DNA of 64,000 nt from Acanthopleura granulata (Eukaryota > Mollusca > Polyplacophora > Chitonida > Chitonidae): positions 12,797,357-12,861,356 of the forward strand of contig JABBOT010000010.1 of NCBI GenBank assembly GCA_016165875.1. Reading direction: 5' to 3'. Shown piece after piece: positions 1 to 11,800 of this stretch (its first letter is position 1; each line of letters starts with the position of its first letter). A model generated the notes under the pieces. That model saw only the letters and a list, made by a program, of their open reading frames with translations. It did no database searches and was not told the DNA's origin. The position numbers and the translations under genes are program-made.

Positions 1-228
1 GTTGTGGTTGCAGTCTACATCATTAGCGACCATTTACCTGTTTGTGTCATTAGATAGCTGCAAAGGAAGAAAACATCGACCCATGAATCTATAAAGTACA
101 GATCTATGAAAAAATTTTCGGCGGAGAAATTTTTAGCCGACTTGCAATTTATACCGTGGAATATCTTGGAATATTTTGACGATCCAGATGATATGTTAGG
201 CATTTGGATACACCTTTTTTTCTGAACG

Positions 229-444
229 TTGGATATCCATGTCCCCAAAATAATGAAAAGAGTTCGACATAAATGTCCCCCTGAATGGTGGAATGAGTCT
301 CGGGAAATGAGTCAGAGAAATAAGGTTAACAGAAAAATGAATAATGACCTGTTTAAATTCCGGAGAAATAAGGTTAAGAGTCTCATACATCAGGCCAAGA
401 GGCTCACTGCTCACCGATGTTGGTGGAAGGTCATACTAATATGA
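229..444 (+). pseudogene. LINE fragment: linker between endonuclease and reverse transcriptase
   Basis: This open stretch carries a 'CPPEWWNESREMSQRNK' type block, the basic linker that follows the endonuclease in CR1/Jockey-like LINE polyproteins. It is part of the element spanning 1-2475 and is separated from the upstream endonuclease end by a stop codon. Confidence 0.6.
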
Positions 445-512
445 ATAAATTTTGAAAATATTTTAAACACTTTTGTCCAAGTAGCACAAGTAATTCCTCA
501 AGAAAACTGTTA

Positions 513-923
513 GTGGGATATGAACTGATGTCTGATCCAACATCTGTTTCAAATAGTTTTAATGATTATTTTATATTTGTTATTGACCGCTTATCTTCGA
601 GTAGCTTGAGCTGTACTGATCAAAAAACCACGGACAAGCTTTACAACTATCTAGACAATCGCAGAAACCCTGTCTCCTGTTTTTCTATTCCCAAAATATC
701 CCCTGAATTTGTGACAGCCCATTTAAAGGCCTTAAATAGTAAAAACTCTCCTGGAAATGACAACATACACACAAAATTCCTCAAAATTGTTGACGCTATT
801 TCCCCTTCTCTTGTATTCATTTTTAAGCAATGTATACCAAAATCTCAGTTTCCATCAGTGTGGAAAATAACCAGTTACTCCGATTCAAAAGAAAGGCTCC
901 ACAGACGATGCAGTAAATTATAG
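513..923 (+). pseudogene. LINE fragment: N-terminal part of reverse transcriptase
   Basis: The longest surviving open piece of the LINE, 136 codons. It holds the early RT region with 'LKALNSKNSPGNDNI' and 'FIFKQCIPKSQFPSVWK', which match the start of the RT fold in LINE polyproteins. A frameshift after it moves the continuation ('YSPISVLPAFSKILEGH') to another frame. Confidence 0.7.
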
Positions 924-1804
924 TCCCATCAGTGTTTTACCTGCTTTTTCAAAATACTAGAAGGGCATGTTCATAATCCCTTCACGGAGTACCTGAGTTA
1001 TAACAACCTGTTGTTCAAGCAGCAGTCTGGTTTCAGGGAAAACCATTCGTGTGAGGCTGCCTTAAGTTCATTAATTTGTACTTGGTTGTATGAAATTGAC
1101 CAAAGCAATGTACTTGGAAGTGTTTTGTGGATTTGCGTAAAGCATTTGACATTGTCAATCACAACTCTTTACTGACTAAACTTAAAATTTACAGGTGTAC
1201 TGACCAGGCACTGGCTTTCTTTCAGTCATATTTCCAAGAATAAGTCAACTTTAACGGAATACAGTCTGACTTAAAGCCAGTATCAGCTGATGTACCTAAA
1301 GCGTCAATTTTAAGACCACTTTTGTTCATTATGTTTGTAAATGACTTGCCATTGTATCTAAAAACTAACTGTCGCATTTTTGCTGACGACACTACCATGT
1401 ATACAGTAGATAAATTTCTTGATAATATTGTGAACACCCTAAATCATGACTGACATAGCATTCAAAACTGGTGTGTAAATAATGGCATGTTACCGAATGC
1501 CCAGAAAACTAAGGCAATGGTCGTTACCTCCAAACGGAAAAGAGTGCATATCAATGAAATGAATGTTAAATTCAAACTGGGTGAGATGTTGGCTCCTGGG
1601 TGTTGTCATTAACAACAACATGACCTGGTCAGACCACGCCCACTCTATAGAAAAACAAGTGACTAAGTTATATCTCCTAGATAGAATAAGAAAGTTCTTA
1701 CCCATACACTGTAGAAAACTATTTTATTATTGCTTTGTATTACCTCATTTTATATTCTGTTCTACTGTATGGAGTAGCTCTTCCTCCTCAAATGACTCGA
1801 ACGC

Positions 1805-1987
1805 TTGCAACGAAGGGCTATTAAATTAATACTTGACACTGAACCGCGTACTTCTACAAAGAAGCTGTACATTGACCTCGATTGGTTACCACTGGCTCTT
1901 AAACATAAACTGATTCATCTCATTTTAGTTTATAAAGGCATTCAAGAACTTACCCCTCCATATATTTCTATTATCTGTAACCAATAA
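1805..1987 (+). pseudogene. LINE fragment: C-terminal end of the polyprotein
   Basis: Encodes 'LQRRAIKLILDTEPRTSTKKL' through 'LDWLPLALKHKLIHLILVYKG', the conserved C-terminal segment after the RT thumb in CR1/Jockey-like elements. It ends at a stop about 460 bases before the AATAAA and CTAT tail. Confidence 0.7.
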
Positions 1988-2475
1988 ACTTCTACTGGAA
2001 CCTTACGATCAAATAGTAAACTCTTGTTGCACGTTCCGAAGAGCCGTACTGAAATGTAGAGGAGATCATTTGCGGTAGATGGCATGTCAGAGTTTAACTC
2101 CTTACCAAAAAATGAGAAAGAGTCCAAAACTGCTGCCTCCTTCAACCATGCTTGTAAAAATCTTTGACCCTCATAATTTTTAACGTCAAATTGACTCTGA
2201 CATCGTTTTAATAGCCTTGACTTCATTGAACACCCATTCCAAATTTATTATATGTCTAGTTTTTCTCCTTTTTAAAATTATTTATTATTTTTCATACATA
2301 AATATATATTACTTTATTTCTTAAACTTTAGTTTATTATTACTATTATTATTATGTTTATTACTGTTGCTAAAAGTTTTGTTTTTTAACTCCATCTCCAC
2401 GAAAAGAGGCCTATCGTGCCTATGAAGATATATCGAGTTTTTAAAATAAAGACTATCTATCTATCTCTATGTATT

Positions 2476-5400
2476 CATGACTCGAAACAGTTGAACTCTA
2501 AAATAATCTATATTTTTATTTAGTGTTTTGTAAGATGAACATTTAAAATCACATTATGGAACACATCATAAACACAGATATCCAAATCACTGAACATGAA
2601 CTAGGTCAGGCTCAATTCTGAAATTACACATGCACATTTTCTTAACGTAAACAACCAAAATGCGTCCAAAGACATTTGATACAGATGAAACATAAAGCAC
2701 ATTTCTGAAAATATAAATACACGCGTATGCCATAAATTCATGCCTAAAACAAGGGCCACTTTTTAGTTCGTCTCTACACCATGCATGGAGGCATATAATA
2801 TTGGTTTTGATTAGCCTTCATTACATGACAGACCAGCTTGAGCTGCTCAACCTTAACCTGGAACTGGGTATAAAAAAAGTACTGCCATGTTTACATCAGC
2901 AGCGTCTGATACATGGTAAGAGGTAGCTTGATAAGTTGATAGAAGAACCCTGAGAGTGAGCAGCTTAAGTTGGAAAGTCAGTCAGTTGAAATCCAGGGGA
3001 TCGAATAAAACATTCTCAATACTCAGTACTGGTTCAAACTCACAGACTCAACAGATCGAAAGAAATATCCATGATCTAAAAAATATACCTTTTTTTATAT
3101 GAAACAAATAATAACAATACATACATTTTTTGTAGCGAGCATCCCCATTTTCTCTCCATCAAGAGATCAATCACCAAAAGCAGATTGCTCTCAGTCTGAG
3201 CATGGATAGCTGCAAACAGTTTTAATAGTAATTAACTTCATGAAGTGCATACATATTGCTGGTAAATTCGTATATCCATTAGAGGAACAACTTATCTAAT
3301 ATTGGCTGATTTAGATTACTTCACAACGAATGTGTTGCGTAGTAGCTGTCAGTTTTATGACAGAGGAAGCCAGCCTCGAAATGACACGCACACACACAAA
3401 ATATTCTAAGTTGTTGTAAACGTACTCTTTTTGTTTCCACCTTTTGAAACAGAATGTTTTGTTTTGTTTTTTTTTTAACCAAATTTCAACACCTTTCGGG
3501 TTTATTTAAGCAACAAAATTCCATAATGCGATATGCCTGATCTATAAATGTCCAAGTTTAGTTTTTAAGATTTGTAACTTGCATATATCACATGACATAA
3601 CATTTATTATTTACCTCAAGCCATTTCAATACAAGTTTTTGAAAACTAAGGTCTTTAATTCAAAAGGACGGCCAAATCATCCTTCTTTAAACTCTGAAAA
3701 ATTCAGTTTACTGGTATTTATATTTAATGTGGAACCCAAGGAAATAACCGGTTATTGAAAAGAAAAAATAACGCACCTCACGAGATCTCTGTTCTGAGTC
3801 TCTCATCGTGGCAACTGCACTTATGACGGAGGTTTTTGAACCTGCTGATTTACTGGAGTTCTACATGTACAGTCTCGTACTCTGCAAACACTCTACAACA
3901 ACAGCTGCTCAACTCGAGCTTCTGTCAGGAGCTCAAATTCATTTAAAACCTGAAAACAGAATGTTATTTGTTGAATTAATCTGCTTAGACAAGGCTCTAT
4001 GAGACCTACTCCCCCAAAATTCTTCAATATATTTCTACATAAATGTAGCCAAAAGCCTAATGGAAAAGTAGCTGAACATTGTTTATGGAAATTATAAAAT
4101 AATAGGGCTAGCTGTAATTTAATGTGTGTTTGAGATTTTTATATTTATTAATAATACATTTAGACGAAGGCATTATTTCAATGGACAATTCAAAATGAAA
4201 TAATATGGCAGCATAGCAGCGGATTGAGTCCGATTACCTTTTACCTTCAGCACAGAATGCAGAACATACGACAACGTGCTACCAGAAATAAGGAATCCCT
4301 CTTGAGAGTGGAAATTCTAATTGTCTCCCCTGAATTTATGAATTCAGTCATATTGACTCTTTGCAAAAGGTGCTTTGTATTATTGCAAATTAAATTTGAT
4401 TCGTAAAACTGAAGGTATACGAATTATACTAATAACAACCGTATTAATAAATTAATTCATACAATCAAACTAACTAGCCAATTCATTGATACTGGTGTGT
4501 ATATTTACCTGACAAGCCACACGTTATATACTTAATTATGAGAAAAAATTAAAGAAATTTATTTTGTATATCATGTTGACCTGGGTTAGACGAGTAGGCT
4601 ACTTAAAGCTCCTGACACTGTACCAGTTGGTAGGCCTACAATACGGCAGTTCAATCCATTCATTGAGACTATCACACAGCGATAATTAGATATTTTATAT
4701 GGCAACAAAACTAAACGGTTTGTCCCGATTGATTTACCTTCACTAAAGCCAGGTTTCATATGCCTCTATCCGTATGAGGAATGCTATTTATCTCCCTTCA
4801 CTAGTGTTCGTCAGTTTGACAAAGAAGCCGATCCGTTGTGCTAAACTGTTTAATTTAGTCAAGTTATGTAAGTCATACTCGGGGACTAATTAGATGTCAA
4901 TCGAAATGACGAACTCCTGAATTCACCCTTAGTCAATACAACGCAACGCATTTTGACAAACATACTTAGATTAGTCAATATGACACAATCTGACAAGGAT
5001 ATCTTAGTAGCTACAAAGTGACTAACCATCCTTTATTCACACTGACCACCGGAAGTTTTTCTGTGGGATATACTGAGTCTGAATTCCGTTTGCACAGTCT
5101 TGCGTTAGAGTTTAAGGTCACTTTTTCCAGTAACTAGCCGAATGTCCCAAATCTTCTTTGTTGTATGAAAATGTCGTCATTATAACGTATACAAAACATC
5201 TACCCAGTCAGAAGAACTTGACAAATGACAAACATAGCATATCTAAGCTTAACTGATAAATAATTGAAAGTTTCTTTACTTGTGTACAAGGTCTGGTAGG
5301 CCCAGCCGCTATGAAGTCCACGGCGTTAGTTCCAATAACGCGGTCAACCCTTTTCCCCAACGGTATCGGTATTTCCTTTATCCTTACCCATATGGCCTAC

Positions 5401-5735
5401 TCAAAAAACCTGGCTACGTAGTAAAATGCCAGCAAGTGTAAATAAATAAAGCATAGGATCGGTCTATTCCTGTTCTTGTACATCAAAGCCTTATTAAAGC
5501 ATGTGACGTTGAAACGAATTCCAAACATTTGTCCGCATTGAAAGAGGTCATCTTGGGGATTTGGTCAAAAGAATTCAGCTCGCCCACCTTTCCTTGGCAA
5601 CACCTATCTTTCCGTCCTGTTCACAGTGTGATTTAATTGAATTGAATCTGTAATAGAGAACACAGTGAACTTAAACAGCAGCTGTCCACTGCTGCATTCC
5701 ACAATCGTTGTCGTAGAAGCTTCAAGATCAGTTAC
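2476..5735. other. Intergenic stretch upstream of the lectin-PAN gene; no gene seen
   Basis: AT-rich, with only short ORFs that resemble nothing I know. It must contain the promoter of the downstream gene if exon 1 at 5736 is the true first exon, but I see no convincing TATA or CCAAT arrangement close to 5736. Confidence 0.4.
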
Positions 5736-5808
5736 ATGGAAGAAATGCGCTGTCAACGAAGACTGCCTTGGCTGTTGTTGACTGTAGTTTTGATGCCATT
5801 TTGTAAAG
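5736..5808 (+). CDS. Exon 1: signal peptide
   Basis: Starts at ATG and encodes MEEMRCQRRLPWLLLTVVLM followed by PFCK. A basic n-region (Arg 5, 8, 9) and a hydrophobic core (LPWLLLTVVLMPF) make a good secretory signal. It ends in G with an AAAG|GTAAGC donor, phase 1. A second in-frame ATG at codon 4 could also start translation. An antisense ORF across this exon is taken as a shadow. Confidence 0.8.
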
Positions 5809-8800
5809 GTAAGCTTTGTTCTGAAACAATGCACCTCCGATGTAATAATAATGTCTTGTTCATCCAAGTCGGAAAATATACTGGGAGTGACGTAATATTC
5901 TGAAACCGGTGCATCAGTTTGCGGTACCAGTAACTTGCCTATGAGTTTGATTTCTTGGCAATGGTATGTGTTCTTGAGTAATATGACACAACTTCTTGAC
6001 ATCTGAACCATTAGAATCTGTTTCAATGTTCATCATAAATCGTGAATTCTACTTTCATGTTTTTTCATGTTTTTCATGTCTTTTTTTTGTCACAAGGCCT
6101 GATGTATAAAGTCTATTTTGGCTTCCTTCAAATTACCCAAGACTACTTAGGTGTCTTACGTACAGTTTCAACCACGATATTGTCCGACCATTTCAGGCCA
6201 TTGTAACACACACTTTTGCTTGAACATCACTAAACACGCACTGGAGCATTACAACACTTGTCTTATACTTTTATGTAATAGTTTTTAGATACAGCTTTAC
6301 TAGCCAGCACGAATTCTGGGTATGTAGATACATGACAAGCCGCACCCTCGCGCAGTATTTCTGTGAGTGTTTTCTTTATGGTTCCTTATGTTTCCACAAA
6401 CAATGATCAACGCAATGCACTAAAACGGGATATACAGTAAGGAATTATAGTATGTACTATTTCTGAATGTACATGTATCCTTATAAGACAGCATAGAAAC
6501 TACTGTTCGCTAGTAAGGTCCTAAAACTACGTCTTGATGGACAGGGTGTAAAACTGCGGCTTGAGGGACACAATGTAAAACCATGACTTGATGGACGGCA
6601 TATTAAACTACGGCCTAACTGACACGATGTAAAGCCACGGCTTGATGGACGGCGTGTAAAACTACGGCGAGATTGGCAGTGTATGAAACTACGAATAAAA
6701 TGACAGTGTAATTTAAGCTTAGGGTTGATGGGCAATGCGTAGAACAACGGATTATTCGACAGCTTGTAAAACTACGACTTGTTGCATGGTATGTAATTTA
6801 AAACTAACGCTTAATGGACGGCATGTGAATCTTCCTCTTGCTTGTGTATTTCTGATAATGTCTGTATAAAAAAGGTTATACCTTGATGGACTATTTGTGA
6901 ATGTATCTTCACCAAAGAGAGTGTAAAACTAGGGTTAAGACGCTTAGCCATGCTCTATCTCTAGGGCACAAGATGAGGTTCCATCCTAGTCTTGGGCACG
7001 GCATTTGTGGATTCACCCTGCTCTCACTTCTACTAGCATACGGGACAATAACTGGGCGACAACACTCATGTGTCCGTTTGCACAGTCTTACGTCCATTAG
7101 CGACCACTTGTGCTTCACTGACATGATGTGAATATATGTACGTGACACGTGTGAAGTTTGTAAATAACTTGCCAATGGTTGGTGGTTTACGGCAGGCATT
7201 CCGGTTTTGGATAAAATAGCTTACCATGATTGTCATCGTATAAGTAAAAAAATTCTTGAGTAATGCGTTAAACAGCAATCAAATGAATAAAATGGAATAA
7301 AATACTACAAATAAACTAAATATTACATGATGGACAGCCTGTAAAACAACGGTTTGATGAACAGCATATAAAAATACATCTTAGTGGAGGACGAAAACAT
7401 TATAATAAGCATTTGTCACGGGTGGGAATACAATGCCTTTTGGTGACTCTAATTCTACCTGATCCACACATCGTCAGTTGTTGGTTAATCAGGATACCAT
7501 TTTTAAGCCCATACGTTTTGTACCTTTGCACATTGTCAATATTGCTGGGAGAGCGAGATTTGACGCTGTAGAAAGGAAAACCATGGTCTGCTGTATACTT
7601 CCAAATAACTTCAAATCATGTCATAATAAAAGTTGACTTTAAAGCTGGTGATATAATACCCGGTTCTGGTTCACCTTATATGTGACACCATGGCTCTGTC
7701 TCATATTGGACAAACAGTTACATGTCTATTACTAATTCTTTTCTAGAAAGCGTTTTCTTTCTATTCTTTTTTATTCAGCGAACCCCCGAGCACCGTGCCC
7801 ATATCAGTCAAAGAATTTCGTCCATTCTTCTGTTCGAATGGGCGAGGTGTGCTACACTGTTCATGAACAGGCATCGTGGTCTGTAGCCAGGGATATCTGC
7901 CAGAGAAGCGGTGCCGACTTAGCACGACTAACTGGGCACACTGAAATCCTGTTCGTGTATCACCTCTTCTTCCGATTTACAAGCGACGATTGTGTCTGGA
8001 TAGGGCTCTTCGATCCGTTCAGGAACGGTCGGTGGCGATGGATAGATGGTTAGGCACCTGCAAACCTTGTTCATGTAAAAGAAAATACTAATTCTGTGTG
8101 AACTAGCCGTGATTATTGATCACGAAATGGACTTTTAGCCATGCGTTGGAACATATTTCTTCGAAACCAAATTCATTGTATACCGATCAACCAAATGCTT
8201 CGTGATATCGAAATTAACCAAATTCCATAAATTGTGAACTTATACAGACCTATACATTGCTTAGGTTACTGTACGTGTATCTCATTATCCACAAAATGAG
8301 CTTACATACTGCTTGTGAAAGGTTTCCAGCAGTGAGTCTGGAAAAGTAACCAAAAGTTGAATACATGTTCATCGATATACGTATATTGTTTAAATAGATT
8401 GATTCTGCAAGGTAAATATGATATCGTCTTTAAGAATACTAGAACTCTTCAGGGGTGAAATTTGGCCAAATTTTTCTTTATTTCACATTCTCTTTACCCA
8501 TTCTCCTATCTTTCTTCTCACTTATAGATGAAAAACAAATTCGAATTGTTAATACCTTAAATTTGACAAAAAGTGTAACATGTTGAGAACCAAGGCAGTT
8601 GTGTTCCTTAGTTCCTCTTGATAAAAGGGATTAACTCAATGAAGAGGGGGTTACCTGCTGTGAACAGACACGTCTCTGGTGAATGTGTATTGCCTCCTGC
8701 CATATATTGTGCATGGCTGCTTATGCAGACAATTCTAGCACACCTGTTAACTAAAATAACAGCTTAATCACTCCACCGGGGTACCATTGGGAGAGGGTTT

Positions 8801-11800
8801 TATGAACACATTCTAACAGAATGTGCTCAGAAATGTCAAGATAAAACACCAATTTAAGGTACGATGGAACATGGTAAGAGTTAAAGTTTAACATGAGTAG
8901 GTGCATATGTTCACATTTTAACTAGAGGCAGGACAATTTACCTCAGACCTTCCTGATATCTATAGCGGCCTACTCTCCGGCATCCATCCTCTCAATCACA
9001 TGTTAACTCGTTCACCTTTGTTGCAGCTTAGGCGAACAATGTTGACGTCATAATAAAAACCTGTCATTTCAGGTACGCTGATGGATACAGACTTGTTCTC
9101 GTATGATGACCCAGGACCCCCAGCAGGTTGCGCCGTCCTCTGTGAATATGGCACGTTTCCAAATTTCTACGGGGTATCTCGACGGGCCTGTTCGACGACA
9201 CTCTCTTTCATTTGCCAACATGGTATGTACTATGCTTGTGGAACACATACGCAAGCATTCTGTGGGAAAGGATAGATAAAATAGCCAGGGCCAAAAACAA
9301 AAAAGACGATCGAGGGAGAAAAATTTAATACGTGAACCCTTTGAGGTCCAGATTCAATGGGAGCAAGGGATGTTGATGGAGATGATGCCCGTCCCTCCGA
9401 CAGCGCTGTTAAAAAAATAAATGTGATAGGCTTGCTACATGGAGATGTTTCAGAATAAGTTGTCGGTCATAGCCAAGTCGGTCCAGCTCTTTCCTTTTTT
9501 TCCTTTAGTGCCCGAATTATCCTCTTTCACGAATGCTATCCGTTTACGTAGGATTTGTCATATTAAAATGCTAATAAAAATGGTTGAATTAGATAACATA
9601 ACCTGAAAAGACAATTGGAATTTCATACGAGCCACGAACAGCGATGTGCGTATATAATACTGGTACCATGAATATCTCCCAGTGAACCGGAGCTGTCAGT
9701 TATCCTTCATGTGCCGGTTCAAAAAGTGTATCAGTATCGGCTGGGATTGATGGGTGAATGCGAGACCAGTATATGTGAATATGAAAAAAGAAAACATTCC
9801 TATCATGTAGGTCTACACACGTCTTGACAGAAAAACAACAACAACAACAACAAAACATGGGAGCCTCCGTGGGTGAGTTGGTTGGCGCTCTAGCGCAGCA
9901 TATTGCCCCAGAAGCCTCCCACCATTGTGATCGCTGTGAGCTCAAGTCCAGCTCCTGCTGGCTTATGTGCAGGCCTGCCTGCAACCTGCGGATGGTCGTG
10001 GTTTTTTCCCGGGCTCTGGTGTGGGGAGTGCACTAGGTTCTCATATAACCATCTGGCTTACAGATTATTGCTCAGTCGCTTAGCACGCTAGCACAGCGCA
10101 ATGAACCAGAAGTCTTCCACCAATGGGTCGCTGTGAGTTCAAGCTCATGCTGGCTTCCTCTCCGGCCGTACGTGGAAAGATCAGCCATAATACTGGCTGC
10201 CGTTATATAAGTGAAATATTCTTGAGTACGGCGTAAAACCCCAATCAAATAAATAAATCAAATAAATCATAGATTATTATCTACGGAGGCTAAGCCCCAG
10301 ATCCTTACTACTCCCTGCCGCCGTGTTTCACCATCATACCGTGCTGTCCTTCTCACTTTGATGTTGGCATCAACAAAACATTTATTTCCGTAGACCCACA
10401 TATCTCAGCTGTTCGTTGTCCCGTGTTTTCCACTAGTAAATGACCCGCCCGGATAGCTCAGTTGGTAGAGCGTCGGACGGGGAGATCTGGGTTCAAACCT
10501 GGGTCATACCAAAGACTTTAAAAAATGGTACAGCCTGCTTCCTCGCTTGGCGCTCAGCAATAAGCGGATAGAAGGTGGACTTGCCGGTGTCAGTATAATG
10601 TGACTGGGTGAGGGGGCTTGTGGTGTGTCTTCGGCAAGTCGTCTCGGTGAGGCAGTACCTGATAAAAGATACGGTAGAATTCCATCCTGCACCAAGGAGA
10701 CATCGCCTTCGTATAAGTGAAATATTCTTGAGTAGGGCGTTAAACAAGCATTCATTCATTCATTCCACTAGTAAATGCACGCGGGTACAAAATTTTTCGA
10801 CGGTAGATCCATTTCGAAAGTTATTCGCGCCGGACAGGCCATGTTGACAACTACGTCATGGTTTTGAGGGTCCGCTTGGGTGTTGTTTACTTCCGAGTCT
10901 GAGTGGGTAAAGTCCGGCCAGAGCCGAGTACCGGACGAGCGAGCCCCCAAAACGATGACAACACGGTTAGTTAGAAATTCCTGACACATTCCTTCCTCCG
11001 TGACCACATATGCATGGTGTATTCATTTTCTACACCTCACTGCCTCGAGGTTCTGGTATGTGATTCATCTGCAGTCAGCGTCCCTTAGTGTCGTAATGTG
11101 TCATTGCATTGTACATGGAACATGAGAGACCACTCTAGTTGTCTCGACAGTTTACGACACTGTAGCGCTTGTTGGTAATAAACACTTCTTGGTCACCCCA
11201 TTGACGAGTCCATGCGCTCATGACACGGTGGCAGCGGCGAAAAGGCGGAATCCGCGTTAAACCTGACAGTAACGGTCGCTCCGAGTGAAACATACTTTGA
11301 TTCTGAGTCATTGTGGATGGTTTTACCATTATTTCTGTGCGATGGATTCACTGAAACCCCCGGAACCGCTCCATTTGTCGAGAGGAAACGTGAGCGAAAC
11401 CGCTTTAAACAACGTTGGGAGTTGTACAGACTGGCATCAGGTGCGGAGGGGAAATCCGATGAGGTGCAGTGCGCTGTCTTTCTACATGTGGTCGAGGACG
11501 AAGGACTAGAAGTCTTTAACACCATGGACTTGTCTGATGACGACAGGAAATCACTTGAAGCCGTGATCGATAGTTTTGAGAGACACTGCAATCCGCGCAA
11601 GAACATTTCCTTTGAGAGATATAAATTCGGCACGAGATCTCAACTTAATGGTGAGAGTATCGATCAGTTTGTCACTGATTTGAAGTCAATTGCTGCTGAC
11701 TGTGAGTATGGAACTTTGGCCGAAAGTTTAATACGTGATCGTATTTTGTTGGGTATTAAAGACAATGCCTTGAAAGCCAGATTGCTGAGAATACCTGACT

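Larger units (their letters stand above)
1..2475 (+). mobile_element. Degraded non-LTR (LINE) retrotransposon, CR1/L2/Jockey-like, 5' part outside the window
   Basis: Pieces of one LINE polyprotein follow each other in the right order but in changing frames. An endonuclease-end SDHLPV motif is at 25-42. A linker with a DDPDDML stretch lies at about 172-200. The reverse-transcriptase start (NSPGNDNI, near 745) follows, then a 'FRENHSCEAA' stretch near 1035, the catalytic FADDT at about 1379-1393, and the usual C-terminal block (LQRRAIKLILDTEP) from about 1803 to 1984. Stops and frameshifts occur throughout, so it is not functional. The 3' end is an AATAAA (about 2447) followed by a short CTAT repeat to about 2465, typical of a LINE tail. 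The order endonuclease then RT, with a microsatellite tail, fits the CR1/L2/Jockey group; I cannot name the family. Confidence 0.85.
5809..7778 (+). other. Intron 1, with a 27-bp repeat region and a SINE fragment
   Basis: Bounded by GTAAGC at 5809 and a pyrimidine-rich acceptor ending TTTTATTCAG at 7778. It contains the degenerate 27-bp repeats at about 6514-6840 and a SINE fragment at about 7150-7302. Confidence 0.7.

Noticed and set aside
1942..2226. 94-codon minus-strand ORF
   Set aside because: Shadow of the LINE C-terminal region and its 3' untranslated part.
3808..4002. 64-codon ORF on the + strand
   Set aside because: Starts with GTG, has no recognisable content and no upstream or downstream exon in frame.
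5604..6026. 140-codon ORF on the minus strand
   Set aside because: It lies antisense to exon 1 of the lectin-PAN gene, has no recognisable domain, and the sense exon has a signal peptide and a good donor.
10447..10510. tRNA gene
   Set aside because: A and B boxes are present, but the sequence continues into a SINE body with target duplications on both sides, and the anticodon arm is degenerate. It is the SINE head.
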